Part shown: piece after piece, positions 12,281-24,936 of the stretch
How the letters are laid out: each line of letters starts with the position of its first letter
Position numbering within the stretch: the first letter of the stretch is position 1
Assembly (NCBI RefSeq): GCF_000801105.2
Contig: NC_079517.1
Location: 2,728,001-2,792,000 of the forward strand
DNA from: Raphanus sativus
Lineage: Eukaryota; Streptophyta; Magnoliopsida; Brassicales; Brassicaceae
DNA length: 64,000 nt
Direction: 5' to 3'
Notes under the pieces: model-generated
Database searches by the model: none
What the model saw: only the letters and a program-made list of their open reading frames with translations
What the model was told of the DNA's origin: nothing
Translations under genes and position numbers: made by a program

Positions 12281-14493
12281 CACTACAAAGAAAATCTACA
12301 TTGATAGCATATTGTTATAGCACGTTTTACTGAACTGCTATCGTAGATGACTTAAAAAAATTCGTATTATATAACAGCGTTGGATAAACGCTATAATAGA
12401 TGAAAACTTAAAATAACACTTAATTAATGCTATTCTGAAAATAAAGTGAGAGGGAAGATAAAATTCCTGATACCGCCAATACTTAGCGGGTAATTAGATG
12501 TAAGCGCCAAAAATATTATTTAAGCGGTTTAAGTAATACTATCAAAAACATATAATAACATTTTTATAATGCTAAGAAAATCTACTAATGCTATGAAAAG
12601 CTATTCGAACCCCTAAATCACAAACATGGTTTTCAAGCCTAAACTCTATATACAACCCTTAAGACTCTAATTTTTTTCATATTTTAACTTCAAATTTTAA
12701 AATTAAACTCAAAATTTCATGTTCTTAATCTTAAACTATAATTTACTAAATACATATCTTTTATCTTGAATGAAACCCTACATCCTAAATCATAATTTCA
12801 AACATAAACTACACATTCAATACTCTAAGTATAAAATTCAAATCTAAATTATTAAAAATTTAACTACAAATCTTATATATATTCTTCAAACCTATTATTT
12901 TCCAACTTTAATCTAGAATACTAAACTTTAACCCTAAACCTCATATTCCAACATCCAAACCTTAAAACACAAAACCAAACTTTACTCTTAATCATAATTT
13001 CTTTTAAACCATAAAATCTAAATTTTAAAATTTTCGGCATTAGAATCAAACATACAAATTTATAAATGAAATACAAATCAGATTGAATTATAAATCAGAT
13101 TTCAGTATATAAATACAAACTTTTAAAATGATGACCAAAATCTTAATCTTGATATCAATCTAATATTTTCAAATTTAAACATCAATTCTTAAAATAAATC
13201 AATTTCTTATGTTCAAAAAGTAAAACTTTAAGTTTAAATTATAAACTACAAAATATAAATTGTTATATAAGATATAAGTTTTGATCAAAAAAATAAATGT
13301 AAGATATAACTAAGAAAAATTACTTACAAAACAAATTATCAAATACTAAAGAACAAAACAAAAAGAAAAATAGAAAAAGAAAGACAAAATTTTCTGACCA
13401 ATAAGATTCAGATACATGGATCACACTTCTTAGCCATTGGATTAACTTACATCTAAAGGTTGAGATTTATGCTTTTTATTTTTTGATTTTTTATTTTTTC
13501 CTCTCTTTCTCTCTCCACGGCAGATCTCATTCTCTTCTCTATCTTTTTTTCTATTCACTCTTCATCTTCTCCTTCTTCTCCTTCACTCTCTAATCTCATA
13601 TCTCTCACCTCTCACCTCTCCCATCTCTGTCCCACCACGTCTCCTCCTCGCCTCACCACCACTGCGTCTCATCCTCTGCTCATCACCACCGCGGTCGCCT
13701 TCCCACCCCCACCACGGTCTCTCTCTCACTATTTTTGTATCTGATGTTTTATTATGGATCTGATTTTTTTTTGTGGAGGAGACAAGGTTCATGGTGTTTC
13801 TATTTCTCTGTCTCTTTCTGTCGAATTTATTTTTATTTTTGTTCTTGGTCGTGAGCAGAGATACTCCCCCGGTCTGTGGTCGTGAGCGGAGTCTCCGGAA
13901 GTGGTCGTGAGCGGAGTCTCCGGAGTCACCGGTGAGGATCAGAAGAATAAGAATCGGTGCTTCTTTTGTTCTTAGTAGATACAGGTGGTGAAGGAAGATG
14001 AAGAAGATTCAGGTGGTGAAGGAAGATGAAGAAGCTTAATGGACGTGATTGAAGACGGCTGGAGTTTTCTTTTTCTTTTTAGGTTTAGTATTTTTTTTTG
14101 TTTAGGGTTTTCCGGTTTAGTTTAAACCGAATTGGATAAACCGTTGTGGTTTACTTTATTTTTATTTTTTCTGGTTTAGTTTTGTAAACCGAAATTTATT
14201 TATCAATAAATTTTATTTTATTTTTAATTATAAAAAATGGGTTTAATTTTAATTTTTTAATTTTTTTTTAATTTTAGAATGACCTATCATGGCACGAAAT
14301 ATGAATCATTATTTAATCTAATAATAGCATTTAAATATTGCTATTGTATCTCTATTTTTTGTAGCGTTACGAAAATGCTATCGTAGAAGGGGTACCTATG
14401 ATTGCTGCCGCATACATAGCATTTGGTAAAATGCTATCAAACCCCTAACATAGCATAAAATCCGCGCTAACAATAGGCATATTTCTTGTAGTG
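12281..14493. mobile_element. Non-autonomous CACTA (En/Spm) element
   Basis: The left end is CACTACAAAGAAAATC and the right end read in reverse is CACTACAAGAAATATG, the hallmark termini of CACTA DNA transposons. The 3-bp target duplication AAG is present on both sides. Subterminal copies of a motif like GCTAT(C)GTAGA or AATGCTAT occur at both ends, as expected for transposase-binding repeats. The 2.2-kb interior carries no transposase. It contains an AT-rich block (12600-13400), a TC-rich block that looks like a plant 5' leader (13490-13720), and short tandem duplications (a GTGAGCGGAGTCTCCGG unit near 13880-13925 and a 26-base GGTGAAGGAAGATGAAG unit near 13985-14035). It therefore must be mobilised in trans. 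Confidence 0.85.
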
Positions 14494-15290
14494 AAGCCCA
14501 AATATGTTAAAGTACAGTATTTATTTCTTAGGTCATCCACAACGGGGATCCATAGTGAATCCTTAACACAAAAACATATGACTTTTTGGTTTTAAAATAA
14601 ATAAAAAAAGGAGAAAAAGTAAGGATCAATCCTTACATAAGGAATTTAAGGATCAGGTCCGTATCTACGTGGCATTGGCAAAAAGGGGAAAATTGATGAA
14701 TCCCTCTTTCTTCTTCTTCTTTTTCAAATATCATCTTCCTCTCGGATTGTTTTCCTTGGCTGTTGATCAAAAAATCAAATCTTTTTCTTCCTCATCTTCT
14801 GGGTTTCCAAAGGTGATTTCTGGGTTTGTCTCAATTTTGAGCATGTTTCCCCGTTCATTTGGTTTCAAAATCAAATGGAGTGGGACAGCGATTCCGATCC
14901 TAGCGGCGGAGAAGATGTGGCTGATGACGGATAAGAAGAAGGAGCTTGTTGATGACAAGAAGCTGGAGATTCAGAAGCTGCTGAACCTTGAGGCTGAGCA
15001 GTTTAATCAGGTTTTTGATCAGCTTGTTTCCATTGGGAGATTGATCACTGACTTCCATAGGGAGGAGAGGAGAGGAGAGAAGAGAAGAGATATGTCTCAG
15101 GTATTTGAATCAGACTTTTGGCTGCCTTTGATCTAGGATCCCTTTTGGTTTGAGTTATGGTTTGATTGGGTTTCTCGATCTTGTTTGGATATTTATGTTG
15201 CTCTGTATCTGGTTTAGATCTGAATCAATTCATCATCATCGTTCCTTGTGAATATAAGTATAACGTCGACAAAGAAATGACGCTTCTCAA

Positions 15291-15400
15291 GTGAAAATGG
15301 CGGTGGACTGTTCAACAAAGCTACTGAGAAGCTGCAAGGGAGAATCGGTTACCAGCATGTGTATGTAGATTTCTCAGACCTTGAAGTCACAGTTCCTTAA
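15291..15400 (+). pseudogene. Neutral ceramidase-like captured fragment
   Basis: The frame reads GGLFNKATEKLQGRIGYQH then VYVDFSDLEVTV and ends at TAA. The pattern FNxATxxxxGxxxYxHxYVDFSxLxV resembles the internal part of plant neutral ceramidases, enzymes that cleave ceramide. The parent protein is about 750 residues, so this is only a small internal exon piece. It sits inside the composite element and directly abuts a fragment of a different gene. Confidence 0.45.
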
Positions 15401-15452
15401 AGTGTGAGGGATGCGTGGGAGCTGTGAAACGAGTCCTAGGCAAAATGCAAGG
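15400..15452 (+). pseudogene. Copper chaperone (CCH/ATX1) captured fragment
   Basis: The frame reads KCEGCVGAVKRVLGKMQG and ends at a GTTAGT splice-donor-like site. This is the start of the heavy-metal-associated domain of plant copper chaperones, with the copper-binding CxxC. The preceding start exon and the rest of the domain are missing. It follows the ceramidase-like piece with no gap, so the joining happened inside the mobile element. Confidence 0.6.
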
Positions 15453-15768
15453 TTAGTACTGAATCAGTCTTTGTTCGGGGCTTCTCCTTTGTTTCTTATG
15501 ACCATGTTTGTGACGTATCGAACTATATAGAGAGTTTGTTTGAGGTGCATTGCTTTGCTGTGACTGAAGGATCCCTTGTTTGATGCAGTTGGAAGGGGTG
15601 AATCGATAAGGTCTAGCAAAGATGGCGAACTTGCAAGTTTCTGGAATAATTGAAAATGGTTTGTTTTCTTCTCTCTTTAGACTTCGTCTTCATTGTCTTG
15701 AGATTTTTTTTTTTGTAATTGTTCTCTTTCCTTGGAACTAAACCAGAACAACGCAGACGCAGCAAACA

Positions 15769-15936
15769 ATGTTAGCAAATGGACAGGAACTGTTTACACT
15801 GATGATAACTTTCATGCTCTCCATAGCTTTCACCAGTGGCCAATCCATGTTGCTTGTTCACGTTGGCTTCCTCATTCTAATCGCATCTTCTCTCTTTGTC
15901 CTCCTCAATTGGTTTCTCATTCGTCTCTGTGTCTAG
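15769..15936 (+). pseudogene. Captured hydrophobic exon, identity unknown
   Basis: An open frame of 55 codons begins MLANGQELFTLMITFMLSI and contains two strongly hydrophobic segments, the second around VHVGFLILIASSLFVLLNWF, ending with TAG. It looks like the last exon of a small membrane protein. I do not recognise the family. Because it lies in the composite element with other unrelated fragments, I treat it as captured rather than a resident gene. Confidence 0.35.
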
Positions 15937-16362
15937 CTTATCAACCCTTTGACTTGTTTTAATTTAGGATTCAAACATTGGTCTGTTTATTGACAGCATA
16001 AGATGTCGAGATGGAAAACACCATTGGACATTCTTTTTGTACTAGAATCCTAAACTATTCAAAAAAAAATATATTACTTTTTTTAATCACAAGGACTCCA
16101 AGATGGAGTCCACCATTGTGGATGCTCGTAGCTAACAAGTTTGTAAAGTAAATATTCCTTCCTTGATCAAATAAGAACACGACCAAGTACGAGAGACATC
16201 AGATCGTGTTTAGAGTGTCTCTCGCGTCCTTCGGATTTGTCCTAATCCTCAATAATCTCAGCGATGGCTCCTTCCCAATAATTAATTAAACTTAAAAACT
16301 CGATTAAGTTCAATAGATAGTCTTCTGAACTGATTCGAAATCGATTCTCACACACACCCTCA

Positions 16363-19300
16363 ATGTCGACGACTCAGAAGCCCCAAAGATCTCCAACCGA
16401 AATCGAGGACATAATCCTCCGCAAGATCTTCCACGTAACCCTAACCGAACCCGCCGCCGATGCCTCCTCCGATCCCCGAGTCGTCTACCTCGAGATGACA
16501 GCCGCCGAGATTCTCAGCGAAGGCAAAGACGACCTCCTCCTTTCCCGCGATCTCATCGAGAGAGTCCTCATCGACCGTCTCTCCACCGCAAACAACAACA
16601 ACAACAACTCCCCCTCCGCCTCCGCCGCCGAGCCGCCTTTCCCGTACCTCGTCGGCTGCTACCGCCGAGCCTACGACGAGTCGAAGAAGATCCAGTCGAT
16701 GAAGGACAGGAACCTGAGGTCGGAGATGGAGGTCGTCACCAGGGACGCGAGGAGGCTCGCTGTTTCCTACTCCAGGATCCACCTGGCGAATCCTGATTTG
16801 TTCGGGGGATCGGATGATGATAACAACACCAGGAAGGCCAAGAAGACGAGGAGGAACGCCTCTCCTCTGCTTCCGTTGATCTTCTCAGAGGTCGGTTCTG
16901 GTTCGTTGGATATGTTCGGAGGTAGTGGTAGTAGCAGTGTTCAGTCTCCTCCTGGTTTTTTGGATGAGTTCTTCAAGGACTCGGATTTCGATAACTTGGA
17001 TTTGATTCTCAAGGAGTTGTACGAGGATTTGAGGTCTTCGGTTATTAACGTCTCTGTGCTCGGAGACTTCCAGCCGCCGTTGAGGGCGCTTAAGTATCTT
17101 GTTAGCTTGCCTGTTGGAGCTAAATCTCTTGTTAGTCATGAGTGGTGGGTCCCGCGTGGGGCTTATATGAACGGGAGAGCTATGGAGCTGACCAGCATTC
17201 TCGGCCCTTTCTTCCATATTAGCGCCCTCCCTGATAACACTCTCTTCAAGAGTCAACCTGATGTTGGGTGAGTTCCCAACTTCTTTCTGGGGGGTTGTTT
17301 AGTTATCGAGACAGTTAGGACAATAAGAAATGTTGTTTAGCTCTCTAGTCAAAAAAGGAAAGTAGCAGATGCTTTGGGTTATAAGATGACTCTGTTACTG
17401 TTTGGTGACGTATATTTTAAGCATCATTATACAAATCCAGCATAGTTACACAATTGTTTTGAGGGTTTTTGAATGTTCATTGAACATTGACATTTAAAAA
17501 GGATAAATTGAAAAGGTTATCCTGATATACATCAGATAATATTCTTTGCCTGTTGATACATGTCTATGTTGTTTTTTTTTTTGTGAATTGTCAGGCAGCA
17601 GTGTTTCTCTGGAGCATCGGAACGTCGTCCTGCAGATTTATTATCATCCTTCTCTACAATCAAAAACTTTATGAATATTTTGTACAGTGGGCTGCATGAT
17701 GTACTGATGATATTACTTAAAAGTACCGATACACGTGAGTGTGTTCTACAGTTTCTTTCTGAAGTGATCAATGCAAATGCTTCGAGGGCCCATATACAGG
17801 TGATCATCCCTCACTAGGATGTATATTTGGAGATCTTCATTCTCCTCCCGGTTTCATTAAATTGGTATTTGTATTTCCTGCTTATCCCGGCACTCTTTGA
17901 TATATACTATCTTGTATGACAGGTTGATCCAATTTCTTGTGCTAGCTCAGGCATGTTTTGTAACCTCAGCGCAGTCATGCTCCGGCTCTGTGAACCATTT
18001 TTGGACCCGCATTTCACTAAAAGGGATAAGATCGATCCAAAATATGCATTCTCTGGGCATCGCTTGAAATTAAGGTATGGGCTTCGAAATGATTTGACGG
18101 GTATCTCGTCACTAAATTTTATATATTCATGATGAGTAATATTTTTTAATTACTTACGCCAGCGACTTGACTGCTCTCCATGCTTCATCCGAGGAAGTTT
18201 CTGAGTGGATTGACAAGGATAACACGGCAAAAGCAAATGACGCTGGAAACGGGAATGAAAGTCGCTTGTTACAATCCAAAGAAGCCACAAGTTCAAGTAG
18301 TAATACTTCTCGGCAGAATGCAAAGTCAACAACTAAATACACTTTCATTTGTGAATGCTTCTTTATGACTGCAAGGGTCCTCAATTTGGGTCTCTTAAAA
18401 GCACTCTCGGACTTTAAACATCTTTCTCAGGTAACCATCACTTTTTTCCAGAACTTGAAATATCATGGAGAAACAATTGTGATAAACTAAACTATCTTGT
18501 AGATACCTCTTATTTAATCTTGGTTGCTGACATATATTCTGGACAAAGCATTTGACAGTAATTTTAAGAAGGAATTACAGAGAAAATATGAACTTAATCT
18601 CGTTTAGATTATGAAAGAGTCCTTAATGTCTGGATTTGCAGAAGATAGTTATTGTACTCTTCTTTACTTTGATCTTTGTCCCATGACGTAGGACATCTCG
18701 AGAGGTGAAGACAATCTTGCAACATTAAAAGCCATGAGAGATCAAGCACCCTCTCCACAGTTAGAACTTGACATAACCAGAATGGAAAAAGAATTAGAGC
18801 TGTATTCTCAGGAAAAGCTTTGCCACGAGGCTCAAATATTAAGGGTTTGTAAATATTCTCTGCTCCGAGAACATCTTTCGCGTTTTATCTGGTCCGAGGA
18901 CATGATAATAATAGCTGTTTTACCTGTATACTGTTTTGAAGGATGGAGACTTTATCCAGAGAGCTATCTCTTTCTATCGATTAGTCATTGTTTGGTTAGT
19001 TGGACTTGTTGGTGGCTTTAAGATGCCTTTACCTTCAACTTGCCTCATGGAATTCTCCTGTATGCCGGAGCATTTTGTTGAAGATGCGATGGAGTTACTG
19101 ATATTTGCTTCAAGAATTCCCAGAGCGTTGGATGGAGTGCTGTTGGTATGTTTAGTCTATTCTCTAGTCCGTCTGCAGAAATTCGATTTCCTGTAGCTGC
19201 ATTGATGATCGTTGTTCTCTTTCCTTTAGGACGACTTTATGAACTTCATCATAATGTTCATGGCAAGTCCAGAATATATTAGAAACCCGTATCTCAGAGC

Positions 19301-21401
19301 AAAGATGGTTGAAGTTCTGAACTGCTGGATGCCACGCTCAAGGTATTATTTTCTTCCCATGAAAGAAAGCTGTAAAATCCTCATTTGCTGTTGCTAGTGC
19401 AACAAGTACTATCGCATCAAAGCAGTCCACTAATCTCAAGCCAATTTTTTGTTTCTTTGTAGTGGTTCTTCTGCTACATCTACTCTCTTTGAAGGACATC
19501 AGTTATCGCTTGAGTATCTTGTCAGGAATTTACTGAAACTATATGTTGACATTGAGTTCACGGGTTCTCACACTCAGGTGATTGCAGGAAATTTTTTTTT
19601 TGGGTAGCTATAATATTTCTGGTGTGACAGGCTTCTCTCGATTGCATAGTACTTCATAATTTGTCAACTTTAAAATCCTTAATGGCCATTCGCTCTCGCT
19701 TTTTAATGTGACTAAAACCAAGCGATCCAAATGCAGTTCTATGACAAGTTCAACATTCGCCACAACATTGCCGAGCTTCTAGAGTATCTCTGGCAGGTGC
19801 CTAGTCACCGAAATGCGTGGAGAAGGGTAAATTATTAGTGTCCTTACCATGGCTCTGAGTTTCCATCATCATGTGCCAATGTTTTAATGTTACCAAACTT
19901 TGATTGTTTACAGATTGCAAAAGAGGAAGAGAAAGGCGTTTACTTGAACTTCTTAAACTTCTTAGTCAATGATAGCATTTTTCTTCTGGATGAAAGTCTT
20001 AACAAAATTCTCGAGATTAAACAAATAGAGGCAGAGATGTCAAATACTGCAGAGTGGGAACAGAGACCAGCGCAAGAGAGACAAGATAGAACGAGACTCT
20101 TCCATTCTCAGGAGAATGTTAGTGGATTACACTTATTACATCTTGTTTATGACTCGCTTCATCATGATGCCTCAAAGAAGTTCTATTTTGCTCTGCAGAT
20201 TGTTAGAATTGACATGAAGCTGGCTAATGAGGATGTGACCATGCTTGCATTTACATCTGAGGAGATCACAGCCCCATTTCTACTCCCTGAGATGGTTAAT
20301 CTGATTCTATACTTGAAACTATTACCTTCTCTATTTTATTACCCAAATTTCTACTGAATAGTTGTTGATTATCAGGTTGAGAGGGTTGCCAATATGCTTA
20401 ATTACTTCTTGTTGCAACTCGTGGGTCCACAGCGTAAGTCTTTAAGCTTGAAAGATCCAGAGAAGTACGAGTTCCGTCCAAGACAGTTGCTTAAACAGGT
20501 TAGTGATTACTATTCGTACTCAGCCTCCTTTACTAAAATGTGTGAAGAAAAAGACTGACGGAACTTTTGGTGAACTTTCAAGATTATTCGTATATATGTT
20601 AATCTGGCAAGAGGAGACTCGGAAAACATATTCCCCGGTGCCATATCCAGTGATGGACGATCATATAACGAACAGGTCATATCCTCCTCCTAAATCGGAT
20701 CCACTTTCATCACAATTGATCTTGACTCTCTGCTAAACAAAACAAGTGCGTGTTCTTGCAGCTATTCGACGCAGGAGCAGATGTTCTTAGGAAAATAGGC
20801 GAAGATGGAAGAATCATTCAAGAGTTTATGGAGTTGGGCACAAAGGCCAAAGCTGCTGCCTCCGAAGCTATGGATGCTGAAGCTGCACTTGGTGAAATAC
20901 CAGATGAGTTCCTCGACCCAATTCAGGTATTTTCTCTCGAATCTTCTGACAGAGAAAACTAATTCTTGTTCTGTAACATATACTATAATGTCTGTTCTTG
21001 TTTTTACTATTAATTTTTTGCAGTGCACGCTAATGAGAGATCCGGTGATACTCCCAAGCTCAAAAACCACAGTTGATCGAGCCATCATTCAACGTCATCT
21101 TCTTAGTGACAATGTAAGCAAATCTCTATCACAGATGATTGATTCACTTGTATATAATATACACAGCTCATCTAGCCTTCATTTAACTTTGGCTTTTGAT
21201 ATTATCACCTTGCTTCTGCTGCAGCACGACCCGTTTAACCGGGCACATTTGACATCGGATATGTTAATACCTGACATCGAGTTGAAAGCGAGAATCGACG
21301 AGTTTGTGAGGTCCCATCAGTCTAAGAAGCGATCAAGTGGAGAAGATAGCAGCAACAAGGAAAGGATACAGACTACAAGCAGTGATATGTTAATCGATTA
21401 G
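16363..21401 (+). CDS. MUSE3: U-box E4 ubiquitin ligase, UFD2/MUSE3
   Basis: Plant homologue of yeast UFD2, which extends ubiquitin chains on substrates; Arabidopsis MUSE3 limits NLR immune receptor levels. Sixteen exons fit in frame, starting at the long first exon (about 16363-17267) and ending with 21024-21113 and 21225-21401, giving about 1050 residues; the Arabidopsis protein is about 1038. The N-terminal part begins [20 protein letters not shown]. The central UFD2 core includes [20 protein letters not shown] and [20 protein letters not shown]. The C-terminal U-box is split over the last two exons: [19 protein letters not shown], then [20 protein letters not shown]. The tail ends TTSSDMLID. 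Low-complexity Ser/Asn insertions in exon 1 and exon 4 explain the slightly greater length. No stop or frame break was seen across the joined exons. It converges on the SpoU gene with about 290 bases between stops. Confidence 0.95.
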
Positions 21402-21693
21402 TTGTGTATTCTTCTTAGAGACGAACAAGAATAATAACAGCTACGCTCTGTTTCTTTTACTTTCTTAGGCTTTCTTTCTATCAGAATTGACTTTATTTTA
21501 CTGCCTTAGTGTTTTCAGTTTAAAATTAGTCACAAAGTTGGTAGAATATATAAATAGAGTTTAATTTGATGTATACGTAAAAAGCAAATTTATTCAATAT
21601 TTTGAATTAATATGAAATAAAAATGTTGATTTTATAAGGCCAATCAAGGCTCACTAATACGAAAACTGGAAACAGAGTGTTGGTAGACTAGAA

Positions 21694-23121
21694 CTAGAAG
21701 GAAGCAGCGCGTTGTTGTTGTTGTCTACGTTTAGCAAACTCGGAAGCAATAAAGAGTGAGCTTCTACTGTGGCGAAGTGAAAACTCAGCCATCAATATCT
21801 CTTTCTCTTCTGCCGACAGATCTCCATGACTTCCCTGTTCAAACCCATAATAAAATGTTACTACCAAAAAAATAAAACAAGAACAGTTCTGAAAGCCTAA
21901 CTTAAAGAAAGATTCTGCAGCTGGCTTTATTACCAGACGAGCGGTTCTGTCACAGACCGCGTGATGCATCACAATCCCTGCAGCCACTGAGACATTGAAC
22001 GAATCAACCATCCCGTTCATTGGAATACTGCAATACAAATCCGATAACTCCAACGCTTCTTCGCTTATTCCACTCCCCTCGTTTCCAACAACTATTGCTG
22101 TTGGTTGTGACCAGTCCATATCGTAAATCGAAACCTATGAGATATATATTATTAACCAACAAAAATGTCTTAACGAGAGAAGAAAAAAAAAGACCAAAAC
22201 AAGAATCTTTTTAAGGAGTGTACTGTACCGTGTCCATTCCCAAATGAGTTGTGGCAATCCTGTAACCACGAGACTTCAACACTTGGAAACAATCTTTAGG
22301 CGTGTCCCAAAGCTCAATGTCTAGCCACTTCTCAGCTCCCATACTCACATGTCGATTGTTCCTATACCTAAAACATACACACATAGACCAACCAGTGTTC
22401 AATAAATCGCTAGAGGGTAATTAGGAGCTTTATATGTGATTATTATTGATTAGATGGGATGCCTAAACCAAATTTTTTGAATTGCCAAACCTCAGAGGGG
22501 GCGGCACCTTTTGAAGCTGTCGGATGCAACAACGTGCACGGACTGAATCCCCAACGCATCCGCGGAGCGAAACGCAGCGGAGATGTTTCCTATATCAGAC
22601 AGACCTTCGACGACGAGACAAACCGAGAAGCTTCGATTCTCCACCACGCGCCTGAACCTGTCCGACCTCTCCTCCATCATGTGAGGGCTCACCGCCTCGA
22701 GCACCTCACGGCTGCTGAGGTGCACGTCGTCACCGCACCTGAACCTGTCCTCGTAAGGGAACCATGATGATCCTCTAGTACCGTCGCCGCCGCCGCCGAT
22801 GAAGGAGCTCCTCCTCCGCTCCATCTTCATCATGCTCGACGCGTCATTTCGATTAGTCGTCAGCAGCTCCTTAACACTCACGGTAAGATCTACGGGAGGA
22901 TTCTCAGTGGAGGTCTCTAGTGCTGGAAGAGAGGCAGATTCGTGAAGAGCGCAACGAGGTGGTCCGATGCTGTGTGCAGATGGATTTGGACGGAGAACGG
23001 AGGAGGGAGAAGAGAAGGGGCGGAAGGAGACAAGGGTGATGGATGGATTAGGGTTTGGGAGACGAACCAATGAAGGAGATGAAGAGAAGGAGGCGCGGAA
23101 TAGGGTTTTGCAGGAGTTCAT
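21694..23121 (-). CDS. SpoU (TrmH) tRNA/rRNA 2'-O-methyltransferase
   Basis: S-adenosylmethionine-dependent ribose methyltransferase of the SPOUT class, ortholog of At5g15390. Four exons on the minus strand (about 22508-23121, 22229-22367, 21934-22134, 21694-21834) join in frame to about 364 residues. The first 60-70 residues are Ser/Pro/Arg-rich with few acidic residues, typical of an organellar targeting peptide. The three SpoU motifs are present in order: CLVVEGLSDIGNISAAFRSA, AIVVGNEGSGISEEA, and YCSIPMNGMVDSFNVSVAAG, which form the knotted cofactor pocket and contain the invariant Asn and Arg. The C-terminus is Gln-rich (RRQQQQQRAASF). The target RNA and nucleotide cannot be told from sequence. 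Confidence 0.92.
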
Positions 23122-23969
23122 GTGTTGCTGCGAAAAGCTTGAGATTTAGATAACTAGGTGGATTAAGCTTTCAAGAACACTGAATTGAAGAAGAGAATCA
23201 CAGAGCGAAAAAAGACAGTCAACAGACGGATCTAACTGAAGACATCATGTCTGTGTCTCTTGTCTTGATGAATCTACAGAGATAACGTTCAGTTCCTTCA
23301 GCTGATTGTCTAATCTGGGCCCATGCGTTGGTTTTTAGTTGGGTCTGAAACTAAGTGGGCTAAGTACATAACTATTGGGGAGTTTTGGGCTTGCCTGCTG
23401 TGCGTACGTAATTATATGCAAAATTGGAGTGATTAGCTTTTTACCTTTATAGAAAAGCTCATCATCAACAACGGTAACGGTCATATTCACAGTTCACACA
23501 AAAAGTTGAATATAGTATCCTCTCTTAACCAATCCGGTTAAGGAAAACTCAACTTAGTTTCTACTTGTTAATTTGTTATGTATATATATGAATTGGAAAA
23601 TCAATCAAGAAATGAGATTGAGAGGCCGACAATAAAAGCGTGGAACCTTCATGAAAACCAGATATCATCACGACATCACATGCAAAAAGCGTATAATATG
23701 TGTCTGATTAATTTGAAATAAAGTAGCATTACAGTTGGTCATAAACGAATAGATAAATAATAAAATTATAGACATACAGCGTAGATGTTCCGGATATGTC
23801 TGGATTTTAAACTAAGCATATACTTTTGTCAGCTCAATCTTTGACTATGGCTTTCTTTTTCCTTTTTTGCTTTTAAATCTCCTTAATTTGTGCATTTTAA
23901 AATACTTAATTTAAATTATGAAAACTTAAAAACCTCATCTAACATATGTATGACCAATATGTAATACAC

Positions 23970-24550
23970 CAGGTTCTAAAACGCGGCCGCACAGTCCGAT
24001 TAAACGGCGGGAAAACGCTAGGCGGAGGGAAACCGAATCGATTTTGTCTTATTCGGCCAATAACTCGGAGTGGTGAATTTTTTTTCGAAATTTTGAGGTT
24101 TTAAACTTATAATCAAGTTCTACATGTTAAATCTATGAGTAGTAAGCATAAATATCAAGAAAAACGCAAAAGAAACTGATGAAATCGATGAAACAAAGGT
24201 GTGACGGCTCTGAAATTTCGACTGAGAAACCCTAAAACGCATTGGAGAAGAAGATGACTAAAATTACACTTATGCCATTAATAAAAAATGAAAAAAAAAG
24301 GTAAAATACGGGATCCGGGTGTCGAACTCGCCGACTGATGCTAACACCCAAACTTGAGAAACCACTCTGCCATCGAATATATCATTGCAATGTATGGAAA
24401 TCGTATATTCATATATATAATTTAGCAGAAAATTAAATAATCATTAAAAATTAATCTCCGAGTAATCGGCGATTAATCTCCGATTTTCCTACAACTCGCT
24501 AGGCCCAGACCGACTGCCTGACTCACGCTTACCGCGATTCCGAACATGGG
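23970..24550. mobile_element. Non-autonomous hAT element, 581 bp
   Basis: The left end reads CAGGTTCTAAAACGCGG and the right end in reverse CCCATGTTCGGAATCGCGG, a diverged terminal inverted repeat. An 8-bp direct repeat TAATACAC flanks it (23962-23969 and 24551-24558), as expected for hAT. Inside, on the minus strand near 24310-24385, is a tRNA-like stretch with TGGCAGAGTGG (box A-like) and GAGTTCGACACC (box B-like), perhaps a small SINE or old tRNA relic. No transposase frame. Confidence 0.7.
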
Positions 24551-24890
24551 TAATACACAATAATAAAATCAAAAGAAAATAATACAGATAATTCAAGGCA
24601 AAATTAATTGGTAAGAAAATTCGCAACTTCATCGAAGAAAAAGACTGGCTACGCGTTTGTGGCGCGCCAAAAGTGGTTAAGAGCTGCAAGTCTTCAGCAC
24701 CAAACGTCGGTTAAATTATTATTATTATTTAAGGATTATTAAAAGTGTTATGGTTCATCTATTTTTAATATAATAATTTGTTTATTTTATCATTATACAG
24801 CAACGGCAGTTGAAAAAAAGGATGGGCTATGAAAACCCCACTAGTCCACCTCTAAATCACAAATTGCGCAACTAAACCCACAAGTCTAGA

Positions 24891-24934
24891 GAGAGAGAGA
24901 GAGAGAGAGTGAGAGTGTCAATAGAGAGAGAGAA
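24891..24934 (+). promoter_or_regulatory. GA-repeat in the ENODL17 leader
   Basis: A run of GA dinucleotides (about 11 units, then two shorter runs) ends directly before the ENODL17 start codon. GA/TC-rich tracts are common in plant core promoters and 5' leaders and can bind BPC/GAGA-type factors. Whether it acts here is inference. Confidence 0.5.
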
Positions 24935-24936
24935 AA

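Larger units (their letters stand above)
14531..16128 (+). mobile_element. Composite element carrying gene fragments
   Basis: Both ends carry a related sequence in inverted orientation: GGTCATCCACAACGGGGATC on the left and, read in reverse, GAGCATCCACAATGGTGGAC on the right. Between them lie pieces of several unrelated genes on the same strand: an acidic start MEWDSDSDPSGGEDVADD (about 14876), a helical piece ELVDDKKLEIQKLLNLEAEQ (about 14941-15060), a neutral-ceramidase-like piece, a copper-chaperone piece and a hydrophobic exon. The pieces are separated by intron-like sequence. This layout is that of a transduplicating DNA element (Pack-MULE/Pack-TIR type). I could not identify a clean target duplication, so the element class and exact ends are uncertain. 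Confidence 0.55.
23122..24936. other. Spacer upstream of SpoU and ENODL17
   Basis: A divergent intergenic region between the SpoU gene (leftward) and ENODL17 (rightward). It should hold both promoters. The only structure I can support is the hAT-type element at 23970-24550 and a GA-repeat just before ENODL17. No coding gene seen. Confidence 0.5.

Noticed and set aside
14669..15136. A 155-codon resident gene
   Set aside because: Open frame crosses an apparent intron and mixes pieces; it lies in the composite element and only about 40 residues look conserved.
16441..17256. Long minus-strand frames opposite MUSE3 exon 1
   Set aside because: Shadow frames of a GC-rich exon; sense strand matches a known family throughout.
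24310..24385. A tRNA gene on the minus strand
   Set aside because: Box A- and box B-like motifs are present but the stems do not pair into a cloverleaf and it lies inside a hAT element.
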